This document shows positions 21,094 through 33,489 of a stretch of 64,000 nucleotides of DNA, in pieces. The DNA is from Lycium barbarum (taxonomy: Eukaryota > Streptophyta > Magnoliopsida > Solanales > Solanaceae). A program made the position numbers and the translations under genes. Each line of letters begins with the position of its first letter. Position 1 is the stretch's first letter. The notes beneath the pieces are model-generated. The model saw nothing but the letters and a program-made list of their open reading frames with translations, was not told the DNA's origin and did not search any database. The stretch lies in the NCBI RefSeq assembly GCF_019175385.1, contig NC_083341.1:93646321-93710320 (forward strand), written 5' to 3'.

Positions 21094-24093
21094 CTTTGAA
21101 CTTTCCAGAACTAGTAAGCATCCAATGAGGTTTGTCAATTTCCTGATGTTCAATCCGATTTCCAAGCTTATTATTGCTAAGCTGCACCATTTTATCACCA
21201 AACATCTGCTGAACCTTTGTCATATCCCAATAATCTCCTTCCATTATTTCTGCTAGATCTTCTACACTATCATCCTTGTAAGCTTGGAACTAAATTTGAT
21301 CATTCAAGGCACCTATTTTCACCCAGTTATCATACCAACCTTGATGAGGCTCCCACCAGATATGATGCTCCATATCATTCCTAGCTTCTAACATATATTT
21401 CGATGTCTGAGTACCACCCTTCAATTGAACAAAAGTTGGTCTAACCTTCTTATAGTATTTATTCCACATACAATTTGACCACAAAGAGTTACTTGTTCTA
21501 AATCTCCACCAAAGTTTTGAGAAAAGAGTTTTTGAAATATCATTCAATAATCTGAATCCTAAACCTCCTTCCCCTTTAGGATAACACAATTTGTTCCATT
21601 CAGACCAATGTTTACATTTACCATCTTCCTTTGTTTGCCAGAAAAATCTATTAAACATGTTATGCAACTCTTTGATAACTCATTTGGGAGGAACCATTGC
21701 TGATAACAGATTTACAGGAATGCTTTGCAGCACACTGTTAATCAGTACAACTTTACTACCAAATGACAGTAGTTTTCCTTTCCATGCTTGCAATTTATCT
21801 CTAACTTTCTTTATCACATTTCTATAGAATATCTTCTGTTTTGTTGCATGAAACACTGGGTATCCAAGGTAGGTGAAAGGAAATTCACCTCTTGAGAAGC
21901 CTATGATTGCTGGACTTCATTCACCAGTTCACTAGATATTCTCTTATACATGTAGAAAGCACTCTTATGAACATTAATCTTTTGACCAGAAACAACTTCA
22001 TACTCATGCAGAATCTTCATAATCCTTTGAAGTGACCATTTGTCAGCAGAGGCAAAAACTATTGTGTCATCGGCATATGACAAATGATTCAGATTAGAGC
22101 TCCATTTAGGCAAACCATATCCCTTGTACATCCCTTCTTCAAACAAACTATTTAAAGCTCTTGATAATACTTCAGCAGCCAAGATGAATAATGCAGGTGA
22201 TAAAGGATCACCTTGCTTTTCTCCCCTTGTAGAATGAAAGAAACCAGTAGCCTGGCCACTAATGAGGATTGAATACCAGTTATTAGCAAGTATTCTCCAA
22301 ATCATATCCACAAATACCTCTGAAAATCCCATCCTTTTCATCACCTGAATTAAATACTTCCAAGAGACCTTATCATATGCCTTTGCCATGTCTAGTTTGA
22401 TGATCACATTTGATGGCCTTCCCCTCTTTCTAATATATGCAACAACCTCTTGAGTAAGTAACACATTTTCTATAGTATTCCTTCGTTTTACAAAACCAGA
22501 TTGGTTTTGAGAAATTAAGGAAGGCAGAATAGATTCCAATCTGTCATGAATAACTCTAGTAATGATCTTGTTGATGAAGTTACTTAAACTGATAGGCCTG
22601 AGATCAGAAAAATTGTTGATAATTTCCTTCTTTAGTAGTAAAACCAAATTAGTATGAGTGACAGATTTTGGAAGAGTTTGACCATCAAAGAAAGCCTTAA
22701 CTACATTGTATACATCTGCCCCAACAATATCCCAACATTTCTTATAGAAGATTCCTGGTAAACCATCAGGGCCACGTGCACTATCACCTGCTAACTCAAA
22801 TACAGCTTTATGCACTTCCTCCAAAGATGGCATAGAGCATAATAAATCATTTTGATCCTGAGGAACAGCTTCCTGCATATGCTCTAAGATGCTATAGTCT
22901 GATGATGTTGGCTTAGAAGAGACTTGTTGCTGATAGAAGTCTATAGCTGCTGCTGAAATCTGATCCCTATCTTCCAACCATGCACCTTCATCATTCTATA
23001 TTCTATTAAGTTGCATTCTCTTCCTTCTTCCATTTACCAAGCTGTGAAAAAACCTTGTATTTCTATCTCCTTTTGATTGCCATTTAACACTAGCCTTTTG
23101 TTTCCAAAACTCTTCTTCAAAATGCATATATTTTTTGAATTCAGCTTGAGCTTGTTGCAAAACCATTCTATTAACTTCAGAGGGATCCTCTTCAAACAAC
23201 TGCTCTTTGATCTTAACAATATCCTCTCTAATAGTTAATTTCTTAAAGATATCACCAAAAGTCTCTTTACTCCATACAGATAGAGCAGCTTTCAATTTCT
23301 TCATTTTCAACTTGAAAGTAATAAAAGCATCTCCAACAAACTCAGTACTCCAATGTTGTTCCACTGTATGCAAGAAAGACTCATGATCTACCCAAAATTG
23401 TAGAAATCTAAAAGGCTTGGAGAATTGTTGAACTTGTTCTCCTGCTGTAAGCAAAAGAGGTGCATGATCTGATCCAGTTTTGGATAAATGCTCCATTTGT
23501 AGATTACCAAGCCATTCTTGCAACTGATTATTGACTAAGATCCTGTCCAATATTTTGAATATGCAATCTTCCCCAGCTCTACCATTCCACCAAGTGAAAG
23601 GACTGCCCCTAAAGTCAATATCCTACAGGTCACAAAAGGTTTTGCAAAATGCAAAATCCTCAACCTCAGTTTGGTGAACAGGCAACCCACCTATCTTCTC
23701 TTCTTCATGTAAAATGACATTGAAATCTCCACCTACCAACCATGGAAAATTCATGCTACTTGATAAAGAATAGATATTATCCCACAGTTCCAATCTATCC
23801 ACAACATCACACTTTGCATAAACTAAGGTAAGCTTGAGAGTAACCTGCTAATCAGAGTTAATCAATACTTCCACCTTAATTCCATCGTTAACAAAAAACC
23901 AGATTTTACCATAGGAGTTAAAGCCAGCCACCTGCATACCCAATCTCCTTTTATATTTGTCAATGTGTCTAGAATCTTGAAAAGGCTCCATGAATGCTAT
24001 TAGAAAAAATTTATGATGTCTATGCAACATCTGAACTATATGAAATGCCTTCTGAGTATTCGCTGATCTGATGTTCCAAAAGAATGCCTTCAT
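21094..24093 (-). pseudogene. LINE ORF2: endonuclease and reverse transcriptase (broken)
   Basis: Minus strand, start ATG at 24093 (MKAFFWNIRSANTQKAFHIV), just after ORF1 ends. The apurinic-type endonuclease shows LIAFMEPF, WLVGGDFNVIL and TGSDHAPLLL. The reverse transcriptase (22977-21901) shows ARGPDGLPGIFYKKCW, LRPISLSNFINKIITRVI, NQSGFVKRR, VIIKLDMAKAYDKVSW, GEKQGDPLSPALFILAAE and the catalytic LSYADDTIVFAS, intact. Stops at about 23848, 23620 and 22980 and a frameshift near 21905 (IGFSRGEFPFTYLG resumes in another frame), plus stops near 21675 and 21290, disable it. It nicks target DNA and primes reverse transcription there. Ty3-2 interrupts it at 21094. Confidence 0.92.
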
Positions 24094-24103
24094 AATTAGG
24101 AAC

Positions 24104-26367
24104 TTAATTTAGAACTACCACCCCTCTTTGACAGATCCTGGATAATTGTCCTCCAGTTTTCTTACTTACACCTGTGTTTCTTTTAGAAGTTGATCTAGTA
24201 ACCACCAATTCAGCATTAGGATTTCCCTTCCTCCCTTTCTTACTACCTTTAGTCTCATGTGAAGAAAACTCCTCCAATATTAGATTACTCTCAGCTTGAT
24301 TACCATCTGTACTGATCATATCTTGCAATTCATTAAATCAACATTTATTCTCCAAATCCTTCATATTATGTGACACCAGATCATGTAATTCTTTATAAGG
24401 AGAAGGTTTCTTCTGTGTAGATATTACATTAGAATTATCTTTCAGAATTAGATCTTGAGCAGAAGTCTCCTGATCCATGGAACCAGTCTTACTTGGAAAG
24501 CAACCAATAACCCTTTCATCTTCATTCTCCAGGCTAAGTGAATACTTTCTAATCTCACCTTGAACTTCCTCATTAGAGACTTCATTCATATTCAAATTAC
24601 CTGCTTGAGTACATTCAGACATCTGATTTTCCTGAGAAGCTTCAGAAACCTCCTTTATATCATGATGCCTATTAATTACATCAGTAATCTGAGTAAAGTC
24701 TTCATCTTCATCTCTAACACCCCTATCTTTCTCTCCTGGTTACTGATCATCTGTATCTGCAAGTCCTGGTATACTGTTAACTTGTACTTGATCCTTATTA
24801 ATCAGATTATTCACCCCATCCCCAGGATCATGCATAACTTCCAAAACACTTTTATTCTGATCAACTTCATCTTTGCCCCCATATTGATCAATGGGTTCAG
24901 ACACTCCTTCTCCAATATTAGGATCTTCATCAATTCTTCCATGCACCATTACAGACTCTTGTACATCATCAGATATTCCATTATTCTCCTGTTCTTGAAA
25001 GTCATAAGCCTTTTTTGAATCATAATCCACATTAACCTCCTGAGCTTCTGCTTTTCCATCCACCTGTTGATTATTAATCTCTTTTTGAACATGATCACCA
25101 TTAATCTGTTGTGTTTTGTCAATAACTACTACACTTTGATTATCATCTTTACTAGTTTACACCTTATCAACTTCATTCGTATCAAATTCACCCTCTTCCA
25201 GAGAAATGATCCTATTCTTAGCCTGATCTTTGTCCTGAGACAAAATTGCAGCTTCTACATCATCATGCACATTATTAACTTGATTATGATCCTTCATGTC
25301 ATCTACAAATGCAACTGCAACCCTTTGCTCTACAGAAACACCATCTTCTACCACATCCTCCACATTACTTTTATTATCATTGTTCAACTTACTAACTTCA
25401 GTATCCTCTACTCCTTGGTTCAAAGCCTCAAATTTGTTTGACACAATAACTTCTTTGTTTCCATCATCCTTCCTAGTTGGAATCATTTTGTTCTTGTGCT
25501 GCCCTTTGTTTCCAGGATATGTTACCACAGTACCACTGGATAAAACTTTTGGTAGATATTGTTGCATTGGTTTTTTCCACCCCCTATATCCTCTATATCT
25601 TCTTTGTCAGAACTGCCCTTGTTTACTTGTTCCAGGTTCTTCTGCTAAAACTATAGCCTTTCCATTATTCTGAACCACTTCTTCTTTGTCTTCCATCTCA
25701 TTTTCTAGCAGTTCTGGATAAAGCACCCAACAATCTTCATTGGAATGACTTTGCAAAAAACACTTTGTGCAATACTTTGGTAAGTAGTCATTCTGAATAT
25801 TAACTTGAATAGACCTGATATCCTTTGTAACATCATCTTCAATCTCCATCCACACATACTTAGGCAAATCTGCAAGCAAATCTACTTGCACTTTCACTCT
25901 TGCACTATTTGGCCTAGTTTTGTTTATAGTAGCATCAGCTGGTTGAATTGGTTTGCCCACAGCTGATGCTAATGTAAACAATGATTCCTTGACAAAAAAA
26001 GTAGGAAGCAGGTTTGGAAACGATATCCAAGCCATAGCAATTGAAGTCACCTTTTCAATACTAAACTTAGAATCATATATCAAAGGTCGCATTTGATAAG
26101 AATAACCATCCTTTGATTTTAACCAAAAAACACTTTTTGACGAGATAGCAATAAAATCTTCTCTTAAATCACATCTTATTAATACATGTCTATCTCTCAA
26201 AAATCCTACACGACAGTTACCCTTTGCACCACACTGTTGGGGTATAATAGTTCTCAGTTCATCTAACTCGGGCCATCCATACGAATACTTACCAACTATG
26301 GCATATTGTAGGTTTTCAATCATCTCCATTCGTAAGACTTCAGAGGACCATCTTACAACGTGTTTAC
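24104..26367 (-). pseudogene. LINE ORF1: DUF4283 and zinc-knuckle RNA-binding protein, main part (broken)
   Basis: Minus strand, one frame from 26362 to the stop at 24104. The N-terminal part is a DUF4283-type domain ([50 protein letters not shown]), then VWMEIEDDV and a CCHC knuckle ([15 protein letters not shown]). A long acidic, asparagine-rich, low-complexity tail follows. Stops at 25607, 25157, 24740 and 24338 interrupt it without frameshift; the first is CGA to TGA. ORF1 proteins of plant L1-like LINEs bind element RNA. The N-terminal 84 or so codons lie at 37347-37093, beyond Ty3-3. Confidence 0.88.
26363..26367. repeat. Target site duplication TTTAC, left of Ty3-3
   Basis: TTTAC here and at 37093-37097 flank the TG...CA ends of Ty3-3. 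One copy restores the LINE ORF1 frame ([15 protein letters not shown]). Confidence 0.95.
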
Positions 26368-28944
26368 TGTTATATCCCGCGTTTTTGTCGCATTTGGAAA
26401 ATTTGGGTTAATCTTGCCTTGTAGGAAATAAGGCTATATTTTTATTTTTATTTTATTTAACAATATGTGTGATATTCATGAGAAATATTGATGTGGAGAC
26501 TTCGGGGAAGGCCAAGGACGAAATTGGAATTTTGGAAATTTATTTCGGGAATTACAAATAAGATCCATAAACAAATTGGGCTAAAAAAAGTTTAATGGAA
26601 TTGAGGCCCAAGTCAAGGGGGATGGCCGGCCATGTGCCTTAAGCCCTAGCCCAAGAATGTATTAACCATGTGATCAATTAAAATAAGAGGATAATTATAT
26701 AAGTGTTTATCCATAGAAGCTTCATGAAATAAAAACAAAACAAGAGAGAGAACAATCACCAAGGCCATTCAGCTGAACCCTTTCCCAAGCAAAAAAAAAA
26801 AATTCTAGTTCCTTAATTGTGATCCTAAAAATCTTTTTCTTTTTGGATACTTGTTAAGCTCAGGACGCTCTCCAACGCGGTATAATTAGTTAAGCGATAG
26901 AACAACGTTTGCGGCAAGTTGAAGTTTGAAGAAAAAGGTAAGATTTATATTCTTTTGTGTTATGGAATAAGTATATATGTTATGATGATGAGAATTGGAT
27001 GAGAATTATGGAGTTGTGATGTGTGTGTGCATAGCCGTGTGTGTGTGTGAAGTAGTGTATGGCCGTGAGCCATAGTATGGTGAAGGGGAGGTGAAGTGAA
27101 GTTCATTTAGTTGGTTAGTTGTGTCGTTGTGACATTTATGACGTAAATAAAGGTTTAACGAGTTGAGTTGGCATTGAATTGGTTATAAGTCGTTATGGGA
27201 AATTATGTGATTTTTATATAGTTTTTATGTAATTACGAAGGTAAGATTCTAGAATGTGAATTAATGTTATTGTTATTGAATTTGGAAGAAGACAATGCGA
27301 TTTAGTAGTTTTGTCGCATTTGTAGAAGTTTCGGATGGAATATGGAATTGGCGGGAATACTTGAATCCATGAATATTGTTTGGAATGCTATTGAAATATG
27401 TTTGAATAATCTTGAATTAGTTAATGGATATGGAAAATGTTGATATTAGTTTGATAGTGTGAAGTTGGGATGGAAGTTATTGAACTATGTAGAAAATAAG
27501 ACTATTTATGTTATAATGTATTTTGTGATGATTGTTGATGTTGTTGGTATTGTTGGGTTGTTGTTGTTGATATTTTGGGCCGAGATGATTCTCGGGGACG
27601 TTGAATTTATAGGGGAAATGCTGCCGAAATTTCGGTAGACAATATGAATTTAAGATTGAAATTCTAAAAACTTGAAACTTATATTTGGCAACTATGACCA
27701 ATTGTAGATTTTGGACGAAACGGGGATTGAGTTTGGACGAGCGTAAGGCGCAAGTGAGGTATGTAAAGCTAGCCCTTTCCTTCTTTTGGCATGTCCTAGA
27801 TATACTAGGTTGAGATCTGAGCCTCGGGGACAATTCTGTTCATGGAAATCCAAATTTGATTTTTGGGTACTATTCATTCAATCTAATTGAACTATAATTC
27901 TAATGTTTGTTGGAAAAATGATCAAACATCCGCAACTTTCGTAAACGTAATCGCATCGCTCTGAAACTTTCATGGACGATTCCATAGAGCCTAATGTTCA
28001 TGATTCATGTCCGCCACCTCGCCTTGACCCGAGGTGGGCCCACTAACTCCGAGACTCCTTAGTTTGCCCTATTTGACTTATCTTTGTATGATATCGGAAA
28101 GAGACTTTTGCTTATGACTTTAGCTACTAAAGAATAATTTTTGATGGCTCCGTGATATTCTGATTTATGTTTTGAACTATAAATACGATTTCAGAAGTAC
28201 CTTTGTGAGATAAACTCCGTATCGATCGGTTGTTCAGACTAGTTTACCTAACAGGTTGCCATATGATTATATCAATTTTCATAAATATTTTGATTTGTAA
28301 ATTGCATTAGCTTCTCACTACTCCGCTCGTGCCCATTATTATGATATCGTTCGTCGGTTCCCGGGCCGGTTTTGTGATCGTGCATATTATGATACATCCG
28401 GCAGTATGCTATGTTACGGTTCCCGAGACCTCGCCATAGGGCCGGGTACCGTTTATGGAGTTATGCTGTGATATGGCTTATGATACGTTTTGATGATATG
28501 ATATGTTATGTTCGGGGTGTACGGAGATTTGAAGCCTTCTGGAGTATGGTGTGTGTGGCACCAGTGTCGGTGTAGTGACCACATTCCTGAACCTTATGCA
28601 TGATTTTATTTGCATTATATATATATATGTGGGTCGTGGGTCCTATGTGTTTTCGCTTTGTTTATGATTTGCGTCTTAATGCGGTCCCGTTTGTTATGGC
28701 GGCCATGGTGGCCCATATGTTTGTATATGTGCATATGTTCGGCAATGTGTATTCCGCCGCCCCTTTGACTTTGACATGATATCTCTTCTTGCGCGACCAC
28801 TTAAGATAATATTTGACTTCAAATCTGTTCAAAAATGATTAATATGAAATCTGAGATAATCTATAATATGACGATTTGATTTGTTTGTCTGTCTGGGTGT
28901 CCAAGTAGGGCACCAGTCACGGCCCACGGGGCTGGGTCGTGACA
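26368..28944 (+). repeat. 5' LTR of Ty3-3, with about 400-bp internal deletion
   Basis: 2577 bp against 2981 bp for the 3' LTR. The missing part equals roughly 36380-36775 of the 3' LTR: the (AT)n run at about 28617-28629 passes directly into 'gtgggtcgtgggtcc'. This removes the shared module. The palindrome ATGGCCGGCCAT is at 26622-26633 and CCGAAATTTCGG after TATAGGGGAAATGC near 27625. Confidence 0.95.
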
Positions 28945-28948
28945 AAAG

Positions 28949-28960
28949 TGGTATCAGAGC
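28949..28960 (+). other. Primer binding site of Ty3-3
   Basis: TGGTATCAGAGC, the full 12-base initiator tRNA-Met type, four bases after the LTR end. Confidence 0.9.
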
Positions 28961-29003
28961 TGTTTGTCCTCGGAATGTCTACAGGCCGTGTCTCGTAGAG
29001 TCT

Positions 29004-29039
29004 TGTTTATCGGTGTGTTGTGCACCACATCTATAAACA
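29004..29039 (+). other. Leader hairpin with GTGCAC loop (Ty3-3)
   Basis: Arms TGTTTATCGGTGTG and CACATCTATAAACA around TTGTGCAC. Relative to Ty3-2 one C is T, which turns a G-C pair into G-U and keeps the stem. Confidence 0.6.
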
Positions 29040-29112
29040 GGAGGCTACAGGACATTTAGGGTGTTACCTTCCTTTGAATCTTAGATCGTGCGATAGAGCT
29101 GTGCCGTTAGGA

Positions 29113-29146
29113 TGACTCTTTTTTGATCAGTTGTTGTGTTTTTCAG
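29113..29146 (+). promoter_or_regulatory. Possible 3' splice site just before Ty3-3 gag
   Basis: TGACTC, a U-rich tract and GTTGTGTTTTTCAG, AG at 29145-29146, two bases before the gag ATG at 29149. The branch-like TGAC is less typical than in Ty3-1 and Ty3-2. Confidence 0.4.
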
Positions 29147-29148
29147 TG

Positions 29149-30105
29149 ATGCCTCCGAAGAAGGCAACGGTTGCCCAGAAGGGCAAGGCGGTGATGGGAG
29201 AGACTAGTCAGATGCCAAGAGTTACACGGGCTCGTGCTCAGGATTTGCCCGAGGTTGTGCCGCAGTCAGAGGGTTTAGCTACACCACCACCGGTAGAGCC
29301 GGGAGCAGGTCCATCATTAGCTCCAGACGCTCCAGCGCCCGAGCCTCCAGCTCCTCAGCCAGGGGCGGAGGATAGGACGTTGAGGGAGGCCGTACAGTTG
29401 TTAACGACTTTGGTGGCGGGACAGGTTCGCAGACGCGGGCTGAGAGGTGATGATGATGATGACAGGCGTGATAGCCTGAGGGTTCGTGATTTTCTGACAT
29501 GTAGTCCCCCAGAGTTTTTCGGGTCTAAGCCCGAGGAGGACCCCCACGACTTCATTCAGGGGATTAGGCGCTCATTGGGACTGGTCAGGGCTTCAGAGAC
29601 CGAGTCCGTTCAGTTAGCCTCGCACAGATTACGAGATGTTGCGGCTAATTGGTATGAGTCATGGCAGCTGTCCAGAGGTGAGGGTGCTCCCCCAGCTACA
29701 TGGGACGAGTTTGTGGCCGCTTTTCTCCGCCACTTTTTGCCCCCGGAGTTGCGGAGGGCGAGGGTTGATAGGTTTTTGCAGTTGCGGCAGAGGGGTCGGA
29801 GTGTTCGTGAGTATAATTTGGAGTTTGATTCCTTGGCTCGATATGCACCTGCTATAGTAGCGGATATGACTGACCGGATGCACCGGTACGTGATAGGGTT
29901 GGACCACTACCTGGTTAACAGCTGTATGGCGATGGCATCGCAGACTGATATGGACATCGCCCGATTACAGGCTTATGCCCAGGGTATGGAGGACCGGCAC
30001 AGAGAGGACCGGTCGGGCAGAGATCGGGATAGGAGGCCGCCCAAGCGGGCTAGATCAGCAGGGTATTCTGGAGATTTCCGAGGCGGACAGCCTCAGTCAC
30101 AGTAG
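29149..30105 (+). pseudogene. Ty3-3 gag core up to premature stop
   Basis: Starts MPPKKATVAQKGKAVMGE, as in the sister elements. A proline-rich N-terminus is followed by the gag core: SLRVRDFLTCSPPEFFGSKPE, NWYESWQLSRGEGAPP, LRHFLPPELRRARVDRF, YNLEFDSLARYAPAIVADM and DIARLQAYAQGMEDR. A run of GAT repeats encodes DDDD after GLRG. TAG at 30103-30105 (probably CAG before) ends it; the frame continues into the knuckle. Confidence 0.9.
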
Positions 30106-31452
30106 TCAGGCAGATATCCTTTTCCGTCAGGCCGGGGTACACAGTCCGCCGGTAGACGATTTGACAGTGCAGGACCATCTGGGGCCGGTCAGAGTTCCAG
30201 AGCATCAGGTTTGCAGATGACCAGGGGTTCCAGCCAGTCCAGACCACCTAGGCCCCGTTGTTCTTATTGTGGGAAATCGCATCCAGGGGAGTGCTACCGA
30301 GCTATAGGGGCTTGTTTTTCCTGCGGCCGTCAGGGCCATGTTATGCGAGATTGTCCGATGGCGAGTGGTTCTGGTAGTACAGTTCAGCCGACGGGATCAG
30401 TCGCTGGTTTATCCTCTACTCCCTCAGCTATGCGCCTTGTAGGGCGGGGTTTATCAGCACCGGCGGGCCGCGATCGAGGTCGTGGCGGTGTTTCAGATTC
30501 TAGCGGTCCTTCGAACCGCATATATGCATTGGCTAGCAGCCAGGACCAGGAGGCTTCGCCAAATGTTGTCACAGGTACATTACTGGTTTTCTCCCGATCT
30601 GTATATGCATTGATTGATCCTGGCTCTACTTTAGCATATATCTCCCCGCTCGTTGCTAGTAAAATTGGAATAACACCCGAACCTATAGAACCATTTGAAG
30701 TGGCTGCACCGGTTGGGGATTTTATTATAGCGAGGCAGGTATATAAAGATTGTTCTGTGATTATATATGATCGTTGCACTAAAGCTGATTTGGTAGAGTT
30801 AGATATGCTGGAATTTGATGTCATTATGGGTATGGACTGGTTAGATTCCTGTTATGCTAATGTTGACTGCCAAAAAAAGGTAGTTCGTTTCCAGTTCCCA
30901 GGGGAACCAGTTATAGTGTGGTCCGGGAGTACAGCATCGCCGAGGGGTAAGTTTATTTCGTACCTCAAGGCCAAGAAGATGATTCAGAAAGGTTATATCT
31001 ATTATTTGGTCCGTGTGCACGATACTAAGGCCGAGACACCTACTCTTCAGGCAGTTCCGGTTGTTAATGAATTCTCAGATGTATTCCCAGATGAGCTTCC
31101 AGGCCTTCCGCCTGAACGAGAGATAGACTTCACTATAGATTTGTTGCCAGATACACAGCCCATATCTATTCCTCCTTACAGGATGGCACTAGCAGAACTA
31201 AAAGAATTAAAAGAACAGCTGAAAGATCTATTAGACAAAGGCTTCATCAGACCCAGTACATCGCCCTGGGGAGCGCCGGTATTATTTGTCAGAAAGAAAG
31301 ACGGGTCACTGCGAATGTGTATTGATTATCGGCAATTAAATAAGGTAACTATAAAGAATAAATATCCCCTCCCCCGGATTGATGATTTATTTGATCAGTT
31401 GCAGGGTGCTAAATATTTTTCGAAGATAGATTTGCGTTCGGGCTACCATTAG
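30106..31452 (+). pseudogene. Ty3-3 zinc knuckle, protease and start of reverse transcriptase
   Basis: Same frame. The knuckle [14 protein letters not shown] is complete. Protease: [16 protein letters not shown] and [16 protein letters not shown], then [13 protein letters not shown]. Reverse transcriptase begins with [21 protein letters not shown] and [11 protein letters not shown], where TAG at 31450-31452 replaces the Q found in Ty3-2, and TGA at 31462-31464 replaces an R (CGA in Ty3-2) four codons on. Confidence 0.9.
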
Positions 31453-33489
31453 GTACGGGTATGAGAGGCAGATATTCCAAAGACTGCTTTCAGGACCCGG
31501 TACGGGCATTATGAATTCAGAGTGATGTGTTTTGGGCTGACTAATGCTCCAGCGGTATTCATGGATTTGATGAATCGGGTATTCCGGCCGTTCCTTGATA
31601 TGTTCGTGATTGTATTTATCGATGAGTTTTTGGTTTATTCACGATCAGCAGAGGAGCATTCAGATCATCTAAGAATAGTACTTGGCACCCTTCGGCAACA
31701 AAAATTATATGCTAAATTCTCCAAATGTGAATTCTGGTTAACTTCTGTGGCATTCTTGGGGCATATCGTCGGAGCAGATTGTATTCGGGTCGATACACAG
31801 AAGATTGAAGCTGTACAGAATTGGCCTAGGCCTACTACACCGACAGAGGTACGTAGTTTTCTGGGGTTGGCCGGCTATTACAGAAGGTTTGTGGAGAATT
31901 TTGCTTCTATTGCGGCACCATTAACGAATCTCACTCAGAAAGCAGCAAAATTTCAGTGGACTGATGCCTGTGAGCGCAGCTTTCAGATGTTGAAGGAACA
32001 GTTAATTACAGCTCCAGTTTTGGCTCTTCCCGAAGGGTCAAACGGGTACGTCGTTTATTGTGATGCCTCTGGTATTGGGATAGGTTGTGTGTTACTGCAG
32101 CACGGTCGAGTCATAGCCAATGCTTCCCGGCAGCTCAGACCGCATAAACGAAATTATCCCACTCATGATCTAGAATTGGCCGCGGTAATTCATGCTTTGA
32201 AGATATGGCGACATTATTTATATGGGGTCCACGTTGATATTTATAAGGACCATAAGAGCCTCCAGTATATTTTTAAACAAAAAGAATTGAATTTGCGGCA
32301 GAGAAGATGGCTTGAATTATTGAAGGATTACGACGTCGACATTTTGTATCATCCTGGGAAAGCTAATGTGGTAACTGATGCACTGACCCACAAGTCCATG
32401 GGCAGTTTGACTGATGTGCAGCCTGATAAGAAAGAATTGGTTCGTGAAATTCATCAGTTAGCCAACCTTGGAGTTCGTTTGACAGATTCTGGAGATGCTG
32501 GGGTTTTTGTTCGAGAGGTTGCTGAGTCATCCATTATAGAAGAGATAAAACAGCGTCAGTTCGAAGATCCTGTTTTGGCACAGTACAGGAATGTGTCCCT
32601 CTATAAAGAAAAGACTCCATTCAAAATTTCGCCTGACGGGTTATTATTATATGGAGGCAGATTATGTATACCAGACGTTGCAGGGCTACGACGGCAAATT
32701 TTGGGTGTAGCACATAATGCTCGGTATTCTGTTCATCCTGGTTCCACTAAAATGTACCACGATCTTAAATATTTATACTGGTGGGACGGTATGAAAAGGT
32801 ATATTGCAGAGTTCGTTGGCCAATGCCCAAATTGTCAACAAGTCAAAATCGAGCATCAAAATCCCGGCGGGTTACTACAGGAAATGGAAATTCCAGCGTG
32901 GAAATGGGAAATGATTAATATGGATTTCATCGTAGGTTTACCGCGCACTCCACGCAGGTACGATTCTATTTGGGTTATTGTGGATAGATTGACGAAATCA
33001 GCCCATTTTCTTCCGGTCCAGACTACTTATTCGGCTGAGGACTATGCTAGATTGTATATTAAAGAAATAGTAAGACTTCACGGAGTCCCTGTATCTATTA
33101 TCACTGACAGAGGTGCCCAGTTCACAGCGAATTTCTGGAGGTCGTTCCAAGAAGGATTGGGGACTCAGGTGAGTCTTAGCACAACATTTCTTCCTCAGTT
33201 CGACGGACAGGCCGAGCGCACTATGCAGACGTTAGAAGATATGTTGCGGGCCTGTGTTATTGATTTCAGAGGTAGCTGGGATGACCATTTGCTGCTTATT
33301 GAATTTGCTTATAATAACAGCTATCATTCCAGCATTCAGATGGCGCCTTATGAAGCCCTATATGGCAGAAAATGCAGATCTCCGATTGGTTGGTTCGACG
33401 TGGGCGAGACTAAATTAATTGGTCCAGATGTGGTCCAGCAGGCAGTCAATAAAGTGAAACTGATTCGAGAGCGACTATTAGCGGCCTAG
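31453..33489 (+). pseudogene. Ty3-3 reverse transcriptase (rest), RNase H and integrase core
   Basis: Same frame; open from about 31465. The catalytic motif reads [13 protein letters not shown]: the second aspartate of the FIDD box is E, so polymerase activity should be lost. RNase H has [34 protein letters not shown] and DIYKDHKSL, where T is K next to the catalytic D. Integrase: HHCC domain complete ([18 protein letters not shown] to QCPNCQQVK); catalytic acids in [19 protein letters not shown] and DGQAERTMQ are all present; FLPQ replaces FHPQ. TAG at 33487-33489 replaces Q (CAG in Ty3-2). Confidence 0.92.

Noticed and set aside
24560..25441. Plus-strand ORFs of 124-152 codons over LINE ORF1
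   Set aside because: Antisense shadows of the acidic, AT-rich ORF1 tail.
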